This document shows, one piece after another, positions 33,425 through 41,463 of a stretch of DNA of 59,064 nucleotides. Position 1 is the stretch's first letter. Each line of letters opens with the position of its first letter. Source of the DNA: Prevotella sp. (GTDB lineage Bacteria; Bacteroidota; Bacteroidia; Bacteroidales; Bacteroidaceae); contig JAFRRN010000073.1 in the NCBI GenBank assembly GCA_017428055.1, positions 1 through 59,064 of the forward strand. Reading direction: 5' to 3'. The translations under genes and the position numbers were made by a program. Below the pieces are notes generated by a model. That model searched no databases. It saw only the letters and a list, made by a program, of their open reading frames with translations, and was not told the origin of the DNA.

Positions 33425-33642
33425 CTAAAGAACAGAAATTCCTAATAGAACTAATTATTGACGATGTTGCGAGATATCTGATAGAAGATACTGGCGTTTC
33501 TGTAATCGAGGCTCTTGATATTGTCTATCATTCGCAGCTATATGACAAGTTAATGGATACGGAAACAGGACTTTATTACCAGAGTCCCGCATATTGTTAT
33601 GAGTTTTTAAAGCACGAAATCAAATACGGTAAGGCTGTGTAG
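33421..33642 (+). CDS. small helical protein of the DUF3791/DUF3990 operon
   Basis: A 73-residue protein with an N-terminal helix pair (EQKFLIELIIDDVARYLIEDTG, VIEALDIVYHSQLYDKLMD) and a short tail (SPAYCYEFLKHEIKYG). It overlaps the DUF3990 gene by 4 nt. Proteins with this LYDKLMDTETGLYYQSPAYVY pattern often follow DUF3990. It may be the neutralising partner, or may work with the DUF3791 protein; which one is the antitoxin cannot be told from sequence. Confidence 0.75.
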   Translation: MTKEQKFLIELIIDDVARYLIEDTGVSVIEALDIVYHSQLYDKLMDTETGLYYQSPAYCYEFLKHEIKYGKAV

Positions 33643-34113
33643 ATCATTTTGTTTCTTTTTTCCTTAATCATTTCAAAATGGACGAAATGGTCACGTCATT
33701 TCTTTTTTTTTGACTATTTTTTTCTTTATTTTCGCACCCTAATATGAAAAAAAATGATTTGATATGGGGAATTATAAGGAAAAAAGAACTATTTTTGTAA
33801 AAATAACAGCTCACAACGAACGTCGTTTGCTAAATAATTCTTATCTTTGCAATGTCATCAATAATAATGATGAACATAATATAGGAAGCGTTTAGCTTTC
33901 ATCTGTACCGAAAAGTCTGGTAAACTTAAACGTACAACAGATGAATGTGAACACGTTCTTTTCTTGGTAGTAATTATATCTGTGTAGTCATCAAGACTCA
34001 CATCATATACGTTCTCCAAGGGTGTGGGCTGTTTCTTTTTATCTTTGTACAGGTTTTACCAGAGCCTTCGGTAGGATAAACTGATAGGCTCACACCTTCT
34101 GTGTGATGAACTA
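33643..34113. other. 470-bp AT-rich non-coding region with two promoters and an inverted repeat
   Basis: Begins with T- and A-rich sequence, then the second copy of the duplicated promoter (33813-33851, -7 box 33842-33849) and another box TATCTTTG at 34040-34047. Between them, 33906-33936 and 34047-34074 are imperfect inverted copies (TACCGAA...TCTGGTAAA...TACA). A 9-bp stem TTCATCTGT/ACAGATGAA lies at 33898-33906 and 33937-33945. No convincing reading frame is visible; it may be a long structured leader of the gene at 34125. Confidence 0.5.
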
Positions 34114-34121
34114 TAAATTTG
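34114..34121 (+). promoter_or_regulatory. promoter -7-like box before the VanZ-like gene
   Basis: TAAATTTG lies only 3 nt before ATG 34125. If this box is used, the later ATG at 34158 may be the true start. Confidence 0.4.
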
Positions 34122-34124
34122 TAT

Positions 34125-34565
34125 ATGCAGAAGAAGCAAAATAGGTTGTGGATTACGATGTCCAAAGTGCTTTTGGCCATTTTATTTCTTGTCTGTGGTT
34201 GTGCCATCTACTTGCTATTCAGAAGTAAGTCTCTCAACATATACCAGTGGTGTTCTGTATTGGGCTTATCCAACACCATTGATACGCTTCGCTACAGTGT
34301 TCAGGATTGGAATGTGTCAGAATTTGTCAAGTTCAGCCTACCAGATGGATTGTACTGTGCTTCATACATCCTTATGATTGATGCCATTTGGCATGATGAA
34401 AAAGGAACCATCAAGAACATTATTATATCACTTGTGCCATTCGTCACTATTAGTAGTGAAGTGTTACAATACTTTGGATTAGTGAAGGGAACATTTGACA
34501 TATACGACTTAATATGTTATGCCATTCCCCCACTTATTTACATGACGCAACAAAGGTACGAATAA
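34125..34565 (+). CDS. VanZ-like small membrane protein
   Basis: A 146-residue protein with about four membrane helices. The pattern KFSLPDGLYCASYILMIDAIW in the middle and SEVLQYFGLVKGTFDIYDLICYAI near the end resembles VanZ-like families, in which E-x-x-Q and G-TFD--D- are conserved. VanZ members are linked to glycopeptide resistance, but most relatives have no known role. The start is either ATG 34125 or ATG 34158. AT-rich codons place it with the surrounding accessory island. Confidence 0.65.
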   Translation: MQKKQNRLWITMSKVLLAILFLVCGCAIYLLFRSKSLNIYQWCSVLGLSNTIDTLRYSVQDWNVSEFVKFSLPDGLYCASYILMIDAIWHDEKGTIKNIIISLVPFVTISSEVLQYFGLVKGTFDIYDLICYAIPPLIYMTQQRYE

Positions 34566-34619
34566 TATTCATTTTGTACAATTTTTAGATGTTACAAAAT
34601 ACTAGGAGAATATTATTTC

Positions 34620-34829
34620 ATGAGAGATTTCTTCAAATTGAATTCATATTTAGCAGGATTACATTTCCAGAACGCTGTGTACTTGGTGATTAATAAATCT
34701 GCAAATACAATAGATGATTACATAGCTGCATACAAAAAGAAAAAGTATTATTGGTTTAATCATGTAAAAAATAAGCTATGTTTCTTCATTCAGGAAAAGG
34801 ATACACCGGAATTATATAAACTGAAATGA
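34620..34829 (+). CDS. small hypothetical protein (69 aa)
   Basis: A 69-residue basic protein with KLNSYLAGLHFQNAVYLVINKSANTIDDYIAAYKKKKYYWF. CTAGGAGAA lies about 10 nt before the ATG, a plausible ribosome-binding site. I know no family; it may be a small toxin, an immunity protein or a decayed gene. It sits between the VanZ-like and beta-flower genes in the AT-rich island. Confidence 0.5.
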   Translation: MRDFFKLNSYLAGLHFQNAVYLVINKSANTIDDYIAAYKKKKYYWFNHVKNKLCFFIQEKDTPELYKLK

Positions 34830-34865
34830 AAGCATAATGGTATTGGGGATTTTTGAGTTGGTTGT

Positions 34866-35258
34866 ATGACTAAACGCTTGAAGAAAGTTCTTTTTGTAGT
34901 ATTATTGATTGTGGCATCACATTCAATCTGTGATGCCCAATCATTATATAACAATTCCAATATGCTTGTTGGTAAGATTGAACCTAACGGCATAGTCAAA
35001 GACCACAACAATATGATGATTGGAAAGATTGAGACAGATGATGACATTAGAGATAAGAACTATATGTTGGTGGGAAAGGTTGACCCAGATGGAACCGTCA
35101 AGGACAAGAACAATATGATGATTGGCAAAGTGAAGTCTGACGGAACGGTGGTAGACCGTAACAACATGACCATCGGTTATGCGAGGGGAATAGACATCAA
35201 GCAGGTTGCTGTTTTTTTCTTTTTCAAACTGTTTCATTCCAATCCAATGAATGATTGA
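34866..35258 (+). CDS. 5-fold beta-flower repeat protein
   Basis: An exported 130-residue repeat protein. A signal peptide (about residues 1-25, ending ICDAQ) precedes five copies of a roughly 19-residue unit of the form NNM-IGK-K-DGTV-D-, for example NNMMIGKVKSDGTVVDRNN and NYMLVGKVDPDGTVKDKNN. The last unit runs into NMTIGYARGIDIKQVAVFFFF, the terminal motif of the Bacteroidetes 'beta-flower' proteins. The units likely form a small five-bladed beta structure on the cell surface or in the periplasm. Role unknown. Confidence 0.8.
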   Translation: MTKRLKKVLFVVLLIVASHSICDAQSLYNNSNMLVGKIEPNGIVKDHNNMMIGKIETDDDIRDKNYMLVGKVDPDGTVKDKNNMMIGKVKSDGTVVDRNNMTIGYARGIDIKQVAVFFFFKLFHSNPMND

Positions 35259-35690
35259 ATTTGTTCTATTTTGGAGAGAATAAATCACAAGACAGATGTC
35301 TGACCAAGAATCCTATTGCTCACGCCAGAACTTGTCAAGGACAAAGCATCATGCTGACCTATAAAGAAGATAAAAACGACAATCTTCAATAAGGACTTAT
35401 ATATCCCTACATATGGGATTTTGAGAGCATGAGTCATTTGGGGTAAAAAGACTACAGGCATACGGCAGCGGATATGCACTTCGTGCAGAAATCGCACAAA
35501 ATGGCCTTCAAATCACTCAAAATGATCTTGTGGGATTTTGAAATTTCAACGACACAACTACACCACCATTGATACATCCCTCTGTATCAATGGTGGTGTA
35601 GTTGGTTTTCATAAAAAAAACATCACATTTTCAAAGAACTCTTTGGCAGCGCGGCTTAGCCGTTACGCCATATCTTGAGTTTTTAACGAA
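35259..35690. other. non-coding region with a 20-bp perfect hairpin
   Basis: No gene is visible. Arms 35556-35575 and 35584-35603 are exact complements (start AACTACACCACC, loop ATCCCTCT). It may end the beta-flower transcript or the converging GH5 transcript; neither side has a strong T-run except GGTTTTC on the plus strand. Confidence 0.6.
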
Positions 35691-38246
35691 CTATTGTAAA
35701 ATAATGTCGACCAATACCACAACGTCGGTAACATCTACATGGCCGTCCTCGTTCACATCCGCACGCGGGTTACCAGTTTGACTGTTCAAGATAATGTTGA
35801 CCAATTCCACAACATCCGATATGTCAACACGGCCATCGTTGTTCACATCACCACGCAAGTAGGTCTCTTCATCACCTAAGAATTTGATGCCTAAGACGTT
35901 CGCCACGTACCAGTTGCCGGCAGCAGAAAGGTTGCGGATGCCGTATTTCAGCGTGCCATCGGTGACAGTGGCATAGATTGTGATAGGCGAAACATTGCTT
36001 ACCCATCCGCGATCAATCACCTCCAGATTCTCCTGCGTTTCGTTGGCGAATGCCACGGAAAGACCGTCGCCCGTTGGGCAATCGAAGCCACGCCCCGAAG
36101 TGAAAGAGGCTGCCAATTCAAGTGTCACGGCATATACTCCGTTTTTCAGTCCTGTAATGGTTTGTGTGAGCACATCGCCAGCACCTATAGAACCACCATG
36201 TAGGTAGCGTTCGTAAGCCGTGTGGCCCAGTCCTGAGTATGGACCTGTTTGTCCTTCCCACTCAGTAGGAGCAATTGCTATGATGTCATCGCCCACATCG
36301 TAGTTGAGGGAGAAGTTCGCAGTCACTGTGACATCAGCTGCCGGCATGACGAAGCTGTTGCCGTTCAGAGAGACATTCTCACCTGTGCAAGTGGTGACAG
36401 TAATTGACTCCAACTGGAAGTTTGCGTCAGGAGTGGCACTGAGGGTAACTGTAGTACCAGCAGTTGCGTTGGACACGCTGGAAGTAAGGGTACCGTGTTG
36501 AGCAGACGTGTTGATGTTAAAGGTGTTGTTGGTGTTTGTCGATACGTATGTGATGCTTGTGACATTAGCCACGTACCAGTTGCCGGCATTTGCGATGTTG
36601 CGGATGCCATATTTCAGCTTGCCATCGGTGACGGCGGTTGAAATCGTGATAGGTTGTACGGATGAAACCCATTCCCGCTCGAATACCTCAAGGGTACGGT
36701 ATTCATCATTGGCGAATGCCTGTGAGAGACCTGTTCCCGTTGGACACACGAAACCACGATTTGGGGTAAAGGAAGCAGCCAACTCAAGGGTGACATTATA
36801 CGTTCCGCTTTTCACACCTGTGAGAGTCTGAGTGAGCACATCGCCAACACCTATAGAACCACCATGTAGGTAGCGTTCGTAAGCAGTGTGGCCCAATCCT
36901 GAGTATGGTCCAGTTTGTCCATTCCATACTGTTGGTGTATAGCTTACGATGTCGTCGCCCAGTTGGTAAGTATCAGGTATGTTACTTGACATTTGGGCAA
37001 GAGCCCACTGCTTATACCACTCGAAGCAGGCTCCACTGCAGGCTTCCCATGCACTGGCATAACCGTTGGCTACCATAGCTGTCTGATAAGCAGGACGTAC
37101 GGTGCCATCTGATAGATAGGCATCTACATCAATGTAGGTATCGGTACCAGACAAAGTCATGGAGATGGTACCATAATGGTCAAGCAGTCCCTTGTAGAGC
37201 GCACCCCACATGGAGGTGGTACCTGTTGCCCATGTACCATAGTTGGCAACAACCCAGTTTCCATGTTCATCATAATGTCCCGCTCCGCTGTTCTCAGGGC
37301 TCCAGTCCACCTCTGTGATGACAATAGGGTTGGTGTCGATAACAGGAACTTGGGTGTGGAACTGATTGATGTAATTATTTAAATTAGAAATGGGAGTCGA
37401 ATTGTTACCATTATACCAACCTACGTAGTTGTGAACCGCATAGCCGAAATTGCTGTCTTGAATAGGATGGCTCACATAGTCCTGATAGTTGCTTTGCCAA
37501 CCAGTTCCCGGAATCCAAAGGACACCATCGAATCCGTTCTGGCGAATCTTGTTGACGATAGGCTGGAAGAAGTCGTGTAGTGCATTCGAGTCCGATTGCC
37601 CGTATGCATTTAGCACCGTTACAGGTTCATTGCCCAGTTCCAAAGAAATCTGTCCACTATACTGCTTCAGTGTCTCGTTGCTTGATACGATATTCCACAC
37701 GGTCATCAAGTAGTTGTTGTATTCACCACCAACATTCACGCTCTGAGGGAACACTCCAGGTGGACGAATGATGACGTACAAACCCTTGCTTAAGGCATTG
37801 AGTGCGATAGGAAGGTAAAGTGAATTGAAATAGGTGCTCAGACGGTCGGCTGAGAAACGGCTGATGTCATCTTCTTGGCCACTACCTGTTGCAGTCTTGT
37901 TAGGGTCGTTCGTCCAACAAGGATCAAGATGCAGACGGAACAAATTGCAATAAGTACCTTTCTCGGGGGAAGTGATGGCTGTGGTGATTTTGTCGAAATA
38001 GTCTTTACACCGTGTCACAGCTTCGTCGGTGAATCCCCCCCACCATTCTCCCCAGCGGTAACTATTGAAATAGGGACTCGGAGTGTCCATCACACCGTGC
38101 AAAACCACAGTGTTGCCACTCGGGTCTTTCAGCACGTTACCATCTACATGGAGAGCAGGCGTTGTGCCAAACACATACTGCTGAGCCTGTGCCATACACG
38201 GAAGCATCAGAACCAGCAAACATAATTTTCTCAAAAGATTTCTCAT
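35691..38246 (-). CDS. GH5 endoglucanase-type enzyme with duplicated binding modules and a dockerin-like tail
   Basis: An exported 851-residue enzyme. Order: signal peptide (about 1-21), GH5 barrel (about 25-420) with acid/base Glu207 in SLELGNEPV and nucleophile Glu312 in VITEVDWSP, a beta-sandwich module (about 428-576), a bacterial-repeat linker domain (about 577-648, FNINTSAQHGTLTSSVSNATAG), a second copy of the beta-sandwich (about 651-800), and a C-terminal dockerin-type tail with two calcium-binding loops (DVNNDGRVDISDVVELVNIIL and DVNEDGHVDVTDVVVLVDIIL). The two modules are nearly identical over GQTGPYSGLGHTAYERYLHG, indicating recent duplication. It probably acts on a beta-1,4-linked plant polysaccharide. 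The leader is about 150 nt, from a promoter box at 38405. Confidence 0.9.
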   Translation of the reverse strand: MRNLLRKLCLLVLMLPCMAQAQQYVFGTTPALHVDGNVLKDPSGNTVVLHGVMDTPSPYFNSYRWGEWWGGFTDEAVTRCKDYFDKITTAITSPEKGTYCNLFRLHLDPCWTNDPNKTATGSGQEDDISRFSADRLSTYFNSLYLPIALNALSKGLYVIIRPPGVFPQSVNVGGEYNNYLMTVWNIVSSNETLKQYSGQISLELGNEPVTVLNAYGQSDSNALHDFFQPIVNKIRQNGFDGVLWIPGTGWQSNYQDYVSHPIQDSNFGYAVHNYVGWYNGNNSTPISNLNNYINQFHTQVPVIDTNPIVITEVDWSPENSGAGHYDEHGNWVVANYGTWATGTTSMWGALYKGLLDHYGTISMTLSGTDTYIDVDAYLSDGTVRPAYQTAMVANGYASAWEACSGACFEWYKQWALAQMSSNIPDTYQLGDDIVSYTPTVWNGQTGPYSGLGHTAYERYLHGGSIGVGDVLTQTLTGVKSGTYNVTLELAASFTPNRGFVCPTGTGLSQAFANDEYRTLEVFEREWVSSVQPITISTAVTDGKLKYGIRNIANAGNWYVANVTSITYVSTNTNNTFNINTSAQHGTLTSSVSNATAGTTVTLSATPDANFQLESITVTTCTGENVSLNGNSFVMPAADVTVTANFSLNYDVGDDIIAIAPTEWEGQTGPYSGLGHTAYERYLHGGSIGAGDVLTQTITGLKNGVYAVTLELAASFTSGRGFDCPTGDGLSVAFANETQENLEVIDRGWVSNVSPITIYATVTDGTLKYGIRNLSAAGNWYVANVLGIKFLGDEETYLRGDVNNDGRVDISDVVELVNIILNSQTGNPRADVNEDGHVDVTDVVVLVDIILQ

Positions 38247-38404
38247 AAGATTATTTTATAAACATATATTAGGCGTGTGACAATACAAAGCGATATTCAA
38301 AATACATAGAAGAATCTGAAAACAACAAGTTAAAACAGGTGTTTCAAAGCCTATCCTCCCTATCAAATTATCTCAATTACAACAGCTCTATTGTTTACAA
38401 GTTG

Positions 38405-38412
38405 CAAATTTA
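38405..38412 (-). promoter_or_regulatory. promoter -7 box of the first GH5 gene
   Basis: TAAATTTG on the minus strand, about 158 nt ahead of the start at 38246, predicting a long untranslated leader. Confidence 0.5.
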
Positions 38413-38703
38413 GAAAGTATTTATCAAAATAGGTATAATCATTTGTAAAATTTAGTAATACGATGTAACGAATATCTAATTATTTGTAACATTTACACTT
38501 ATTTTATTCTTTTTCCCCATTTTATCGGAAGTTTTTTACAACTGTAATAACCTAAACACCACATGCAACCAGAACTCAATGAGTATCTTCCATTACAACA
38601 AGGATTATTTGGGATAAATAAACTATAAAGAAGCCCGTGTAGCTCCATGAGTTACACGTATTTTTATGAGTTATCCTTTACTTAACCGTTTGAATTTAAA
38701 AAA

Positions 38704-39179
38704 TTGTTGCAACAATGCCACACCTCACATAACTTGCTGAAAAACAACGTTTTAAGGTGTGGCATTAAGGTGGCATGGTGGCAACAATCTCAACAAAACG
38801 ACTATTTCTGTATCGATTTTGAGTGAAAAAATGTGTCATTTGGGGCAGCTACCGCAACATGGTACTACATTCACCATATAGTGGTAATGACGTTACCACA
38901 TACTGGTAATGGTGTTACCAGGCGTTGGTAATGGCATTACCAAGCACCGGTAGCGATTCTGGTAATATGCTCTTGTTAATCATTTGGGTAGAACCATTCA
39001 TAATGGCAAAGTTACATAATATCACCCAAATTTGCAACTATTTCGTTGCATCATTGTGGCTATTTTGTGTTAATATTTTGTTAAATTCATCATTTGTTGC
39101 CACCAATGCCACCTTAATGCCACAGCCCAATGAGTTGTTTATCAATAAGTTAAGAGAGGTGTGGCAACGTTGCAACAAT
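38704..39179. mobile_element. MITE-like element with 84-bp inverted repeats
   Basis: Sequences 38704-38787 and 39094-39179 are inverted copies over about 84-86 nt with scattered mismatches and small gaps; the outer ends read TTGTTGCAACAATGCC and its near complement. Each repeat also contains internal direct words (GCCACACCTC, GGTGTGGCA). The 306-nt interior holds a palindrome array (38838-38964) and no gene. Size, terminal inverted repeats and lack of coding capacity match a miniature inverted-repeat element; no transposase with these ends is seen in the window. Confidence 0.8.
38838..38964. repeat. five-to-six-unit 22-nt palindrome array (TGGTAAT arms)
   Basis: Units of 17 nt with 5-nt spacers: TGGTACTACATTCACCA (38860), TGGTAATGACGTTACCA (38882), TGGTAATGGTGTTACCA (38904), TGGTAATGGCATTACCA (38926), with spacers TATAG, CATAC, GGCGT and AGCAC. 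Half units GCTACCG (38848-38854) and CGGTAGC (38948-38954) cap both ends in register and are complements of each other. The 3-nt centres vary (GAC, GGT, GGC) while the 7-nt arms are kept. Confidence 0.95.
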
Positions 39180-39211
39180 AATTTAAAATTTACGATGTGA
39201 AATAAAAGTAT

Positions 39212-39445
39212 TTGTATATTTGGCGCAGCTTACTATCTATTATCGCTTTAGGTCGAGGAGCAACTTTTAAAGAAGTTTCAAAGGCGGGAATTGAAGGATA
39301 TTCAATCGTTCTTCCTCCTTTCCCCCTCCAGCAATCCTTTGCTGAGAAGGTTGAGGCGATAGAGAGGCAAAAGGAATTGATCAAGAAATCGATAGCAGAG
39401 GTAGAAACGCTTTTTAACAGCTGCAAGGACTATTATTTCTATTAG
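39212..39445 (+). pseudogene. C-terminal remnant of a type I restriction specificity subunit (hsdS)
   Basis: A 77-codon open frame whose product reads GRGATFKEVSKAGIEGYSIVLPPFPLQQSFAEKVEAIERQKELIKKSIAEVETLFNS (residues about 14-70). The PPFPLQQ-FAEKVEAIE-QKELIK-SIAEVETLFNS stretch is the conserved end of HsdS target-recognition subunits. The preceding 350 or so residues are missing, and no hsdM or hsdR is in the window. The apparent start codon is incidental. It begins about 30 nt after the MITE-like element, which may mark the break point. Confidence 0.85.
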
Positions 39446-39670
39446 AATGAAACATTTCAAGTTCCATTCATCTATTCACTATACATACCATCCAAGGGGC
39501 AGGAGGACGGCAACTACTGACGTGGATAGTGTAGTGTAGTTGGTTTTCACATTTGAATAATCGTCAAAAAGCCAAAGGTTTGAAAGATGACAAAAGCAAT
39601 ATAAATATCAAGCCCGAAATATTTGTTGCCACAAATCTCATAAAACGCATTATTTTTCAATCTTTTTGTG

Positions 39671-39678
39671 TACTTTTG
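39671..39678 (+). promoter_or_regulatory. promoter -7 box of the second GH5 gene
   Basis: TACTTTTG, 21 nt before ATG 39700. The open frame extends upstream to 39553, but that part precedes the promoter and lacks a signal peptide. Confidence 0.6.
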
Positions 39679-39699
39679 CACAAACATTATATAACCAAT

Positions 39700-41400
39700 A
39701 TGCTTAACAGATTCGTAAACTTATGCCTCGGCTTGCTCGCTTGTGCCACGACAAGCCTTCACGCACAGAGTGTGACACCCGACAAGGAGGGCATGGACTT
39801 GGATGCCCTCGACTGGACAAAAGAGATCGTGATGGGATGGAACTTGGGCAACTCCCTCGAATGTCCCACGACGGAGACGGAATGGGGCAATCCCAAGACC
39901 ACCAGGGAAATGATCCAAAAGGTGAGGGAAGCGGGATTCAACGGCATACGCATCCCCGTCAGGTGGGCAGGGCATGTCACCAACACGCAAACCATGGCCA
40001 TCGACGCCACGTGGAGCGCGCGGGTGAAGGAAGTCGTCGACTGGTGCCTGGCAGAGGGTATGTATGTCATCATCAACGACCACCACGAGGAATGGTACGA
40101 CCGCAACCCCTTCTACAGCACACAAGCGGAGAACAACCGCAAGCTGAAAGCCCTGTGGACTAACATCGCCACTTACTTCCGAGACTATGGCGAGCGGCTT
40201 ATCTTCGCGGGGACAAACGAGACGACGGTCAACTGGAGCGCGCCGACGCAAGAGCAGCAAGCCGTGCAAAACTCCTATAACCAGGCCTTTGTCGATGCCG
40301 TCCGCGCCACGGGCGGGAAAAACTATTACCGCAACCTTGTGGTGCAGACCTTTGCCTGTAGCCCCTACCATGGGTTGAATGGCTTTACCATCCCCGCCGA
40401 CAAGGTGGAGAACCGCCTCAGCGTGGAATTTCATTACTACGACCCCTACCAATATGCGGGCAGTTGCGAATACTATTATTGGGGCAACGCCTACAAGGAC
40501 AAGGGCAAGATACTGACCTCCGACACCGAGGTGACACAAGCCAACCTCTTCGACCGCATCCGCAGCACATGGGCCGCCAAGGGCCTGGGGGTAGTCATAG
40601 GCGAATATGGTGTCGCCAACCACTACACCGAGGCCGACAAGCAGACGCAACAAGAGAATATGCAATACTACCTGAAAACCCTCGTCGGCAACGCCCGCCA
40701 ACGCGGATTCGCCGCTTTCGTATGGGACAACAACGCCTTCAACAATGGCGCGGAGAACTTCGGCATCTTCAAGCGATGGCAAAACATGGCGGTAGGGAAC
40801 ACCTATTTCCTGAAAGGCATCAGCCAAGGGGCGGGAGTGGAGTACAAGGAACCCGACACGCCTAACCCTGACGACCCGGAATATGGCGAGGAGGGGAAAG
40901 TGATTTGGGAAGGTGATGCCTTGTTGGACTGGGGGAACAGCCTCCAACTCACCATCCCTGCCACGGAGTTCACCCATCAAGACAACACCTTGCAGGTAAT
41001 CCTCACTTACACGCAAGACTACACCGACTACGACCAAATACAGATATTCTATGGCGACTGGAGCCAGATGACTCCTTTCTCCGTGGGCGACGGTACGTTT
41101 GACGGTGCCTTCATCCCCAGCCAATATTATGCCACGGGCAGTGGGGCGAAACATGTCACCCCTGTTACCTTCGGCAAAGATGCTTTCACGGTCGTCCAAC
41201 AAAAGGGCATCGTGATACAAGGTCATGGGGTAAGGCTACAGAAAGTGACCCTGTATGACCCCATCAAGGCGAGCGTCCCATCCATCATCCAAGAGGAAGG
41301 GAGCGGGCAAGGCATCTATTCCATCGACGGGAAAAACATCGACAAGCCCCAACACGGGCAAGTCTATATCAAGAATCGGAAGAAATACATCGCGGATTGA
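39700..41400 (+). CDS. GH5 endoglucanase-type enzyme with C-terminal beta module
   Basis: An exported 566-residue cellulase-family enzyme. The signal peptide (MLNRFVNLCLGLLACATTSL, cut after HA) is followed by a GH5 barrel (about 30-400): GWNLGNSLECPTTETEWGNP, GFNGIRIPVRW, INDHHEEW, the acid/base Glu174 in LIFAGTNETTVNW, EFHYYDPYQYAG, and the nucleophile Glu302 in GVVIGEYGVANHY. A beta module (about 420-530) and a Prevotella-type tail (GIYSIDGKNIDKPQHGQVYIK) end the protein. The order of motifs matches GH5 endo-beta-1,4-glucanases, though the acid/base motif reads TNE-T rather than the usual F-NE-P. Substrate is likely a beta-1,4-glucan. Confidence 0.92.
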   Translation: MLNRFVNLCLGLLACATTSLHAQSVTPDKEGMDLDALDWTKEIVMGWNLGNSLECPTTETEWGNPKTTREMIQKVREAGFNGIRIPVRWAGHVTNTQTMAIDATWSARVKEVVDWCLAEGMYVIINDHHEEWYDRNPFYSTQAENNRKLKALWTNIATYFRDYGERLIFAGTNETTVNWSAPTQEQQAVQNSYNQAFVDAVRATGGKNYYRNLVVQTFACSPYHGLNGFTIPADKVENRLSVEFHYYDPYQYAGSCEYYYWGNAYKDKGKILTSDTEVTQANLFDRIRSTWAAKGLGVVIGEYGVANHYTEADKQTQQENMQYYLKTLVGNARQRGFAAFVWDNNAFNNGAENFGIFKRWQNMAVGNTYFLKGISQGAGVEYKEPDTPNPDDPEYGEEGKVIWEGDALLDWGNSLQLTIPATEFTHQDNTLQVILTYTQDYTDYDQIQIFYGDWSQMTPFSVGDGTFDGAFIPSQYYATGSGAKHVTPVTFGKDAFTVVQQKGIVIQGHGVRLQKVTLYDPIKASVPSIIQEEGSGQGIYSIDGKNIDKPQHGQVYIKNRKKYIAD

Positions 41401-41463
41401 CCATCAGACAAAGGCCTAAAAACCATCTTCGCAAAGAATATCGTCAAAAAACATCGGAAAAAA

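Noticed and set aside
34189-34377. Alternative frame inside the VanZ-like gene.
   Set aside because: No motif or start signal; the main frame has well-placed hydrophobic segments and conserved positions.
35285-35497. 70-codon minus-strand frame downstream of the GH5 gene.
   Set aside because: No family, promoter or composition support; I treat the region as non-coding.
38838-38964. Possible CRISPR array.
   Set aside because: The repeats are palindromic 17-mers with 5-nt spacers; CRISPR spacers are about 30 nt, and no cas genes are present.
38925-39200. 91-codon plus-strand frame inside the MITE-like element.
   Set aside because: It runs through the palindrome array and the right inverted repeat, has unusual composition and no recognisable feature.
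35596-39549. Identical 16-mer GTGTAGTTGGTTTTCA at 35596-35611 and 39534-39549, flanking the first GH5 gene and the MITE-like element.
   Set aside because: A shared 16-mer is expected with appreciable probability by chance in 59 kb, and the identity does not extend on either side, so it is not good evidence for element ends.
39721-41226. Long open frame of 501 codons on the minus strand, antisense to the second GH5 gene.
   Set aside because: The GH5 frame has clear catalytic motifs and a signal peptide; the antisense product shows none and reflects the GC-rich codon positions of the sense gene.
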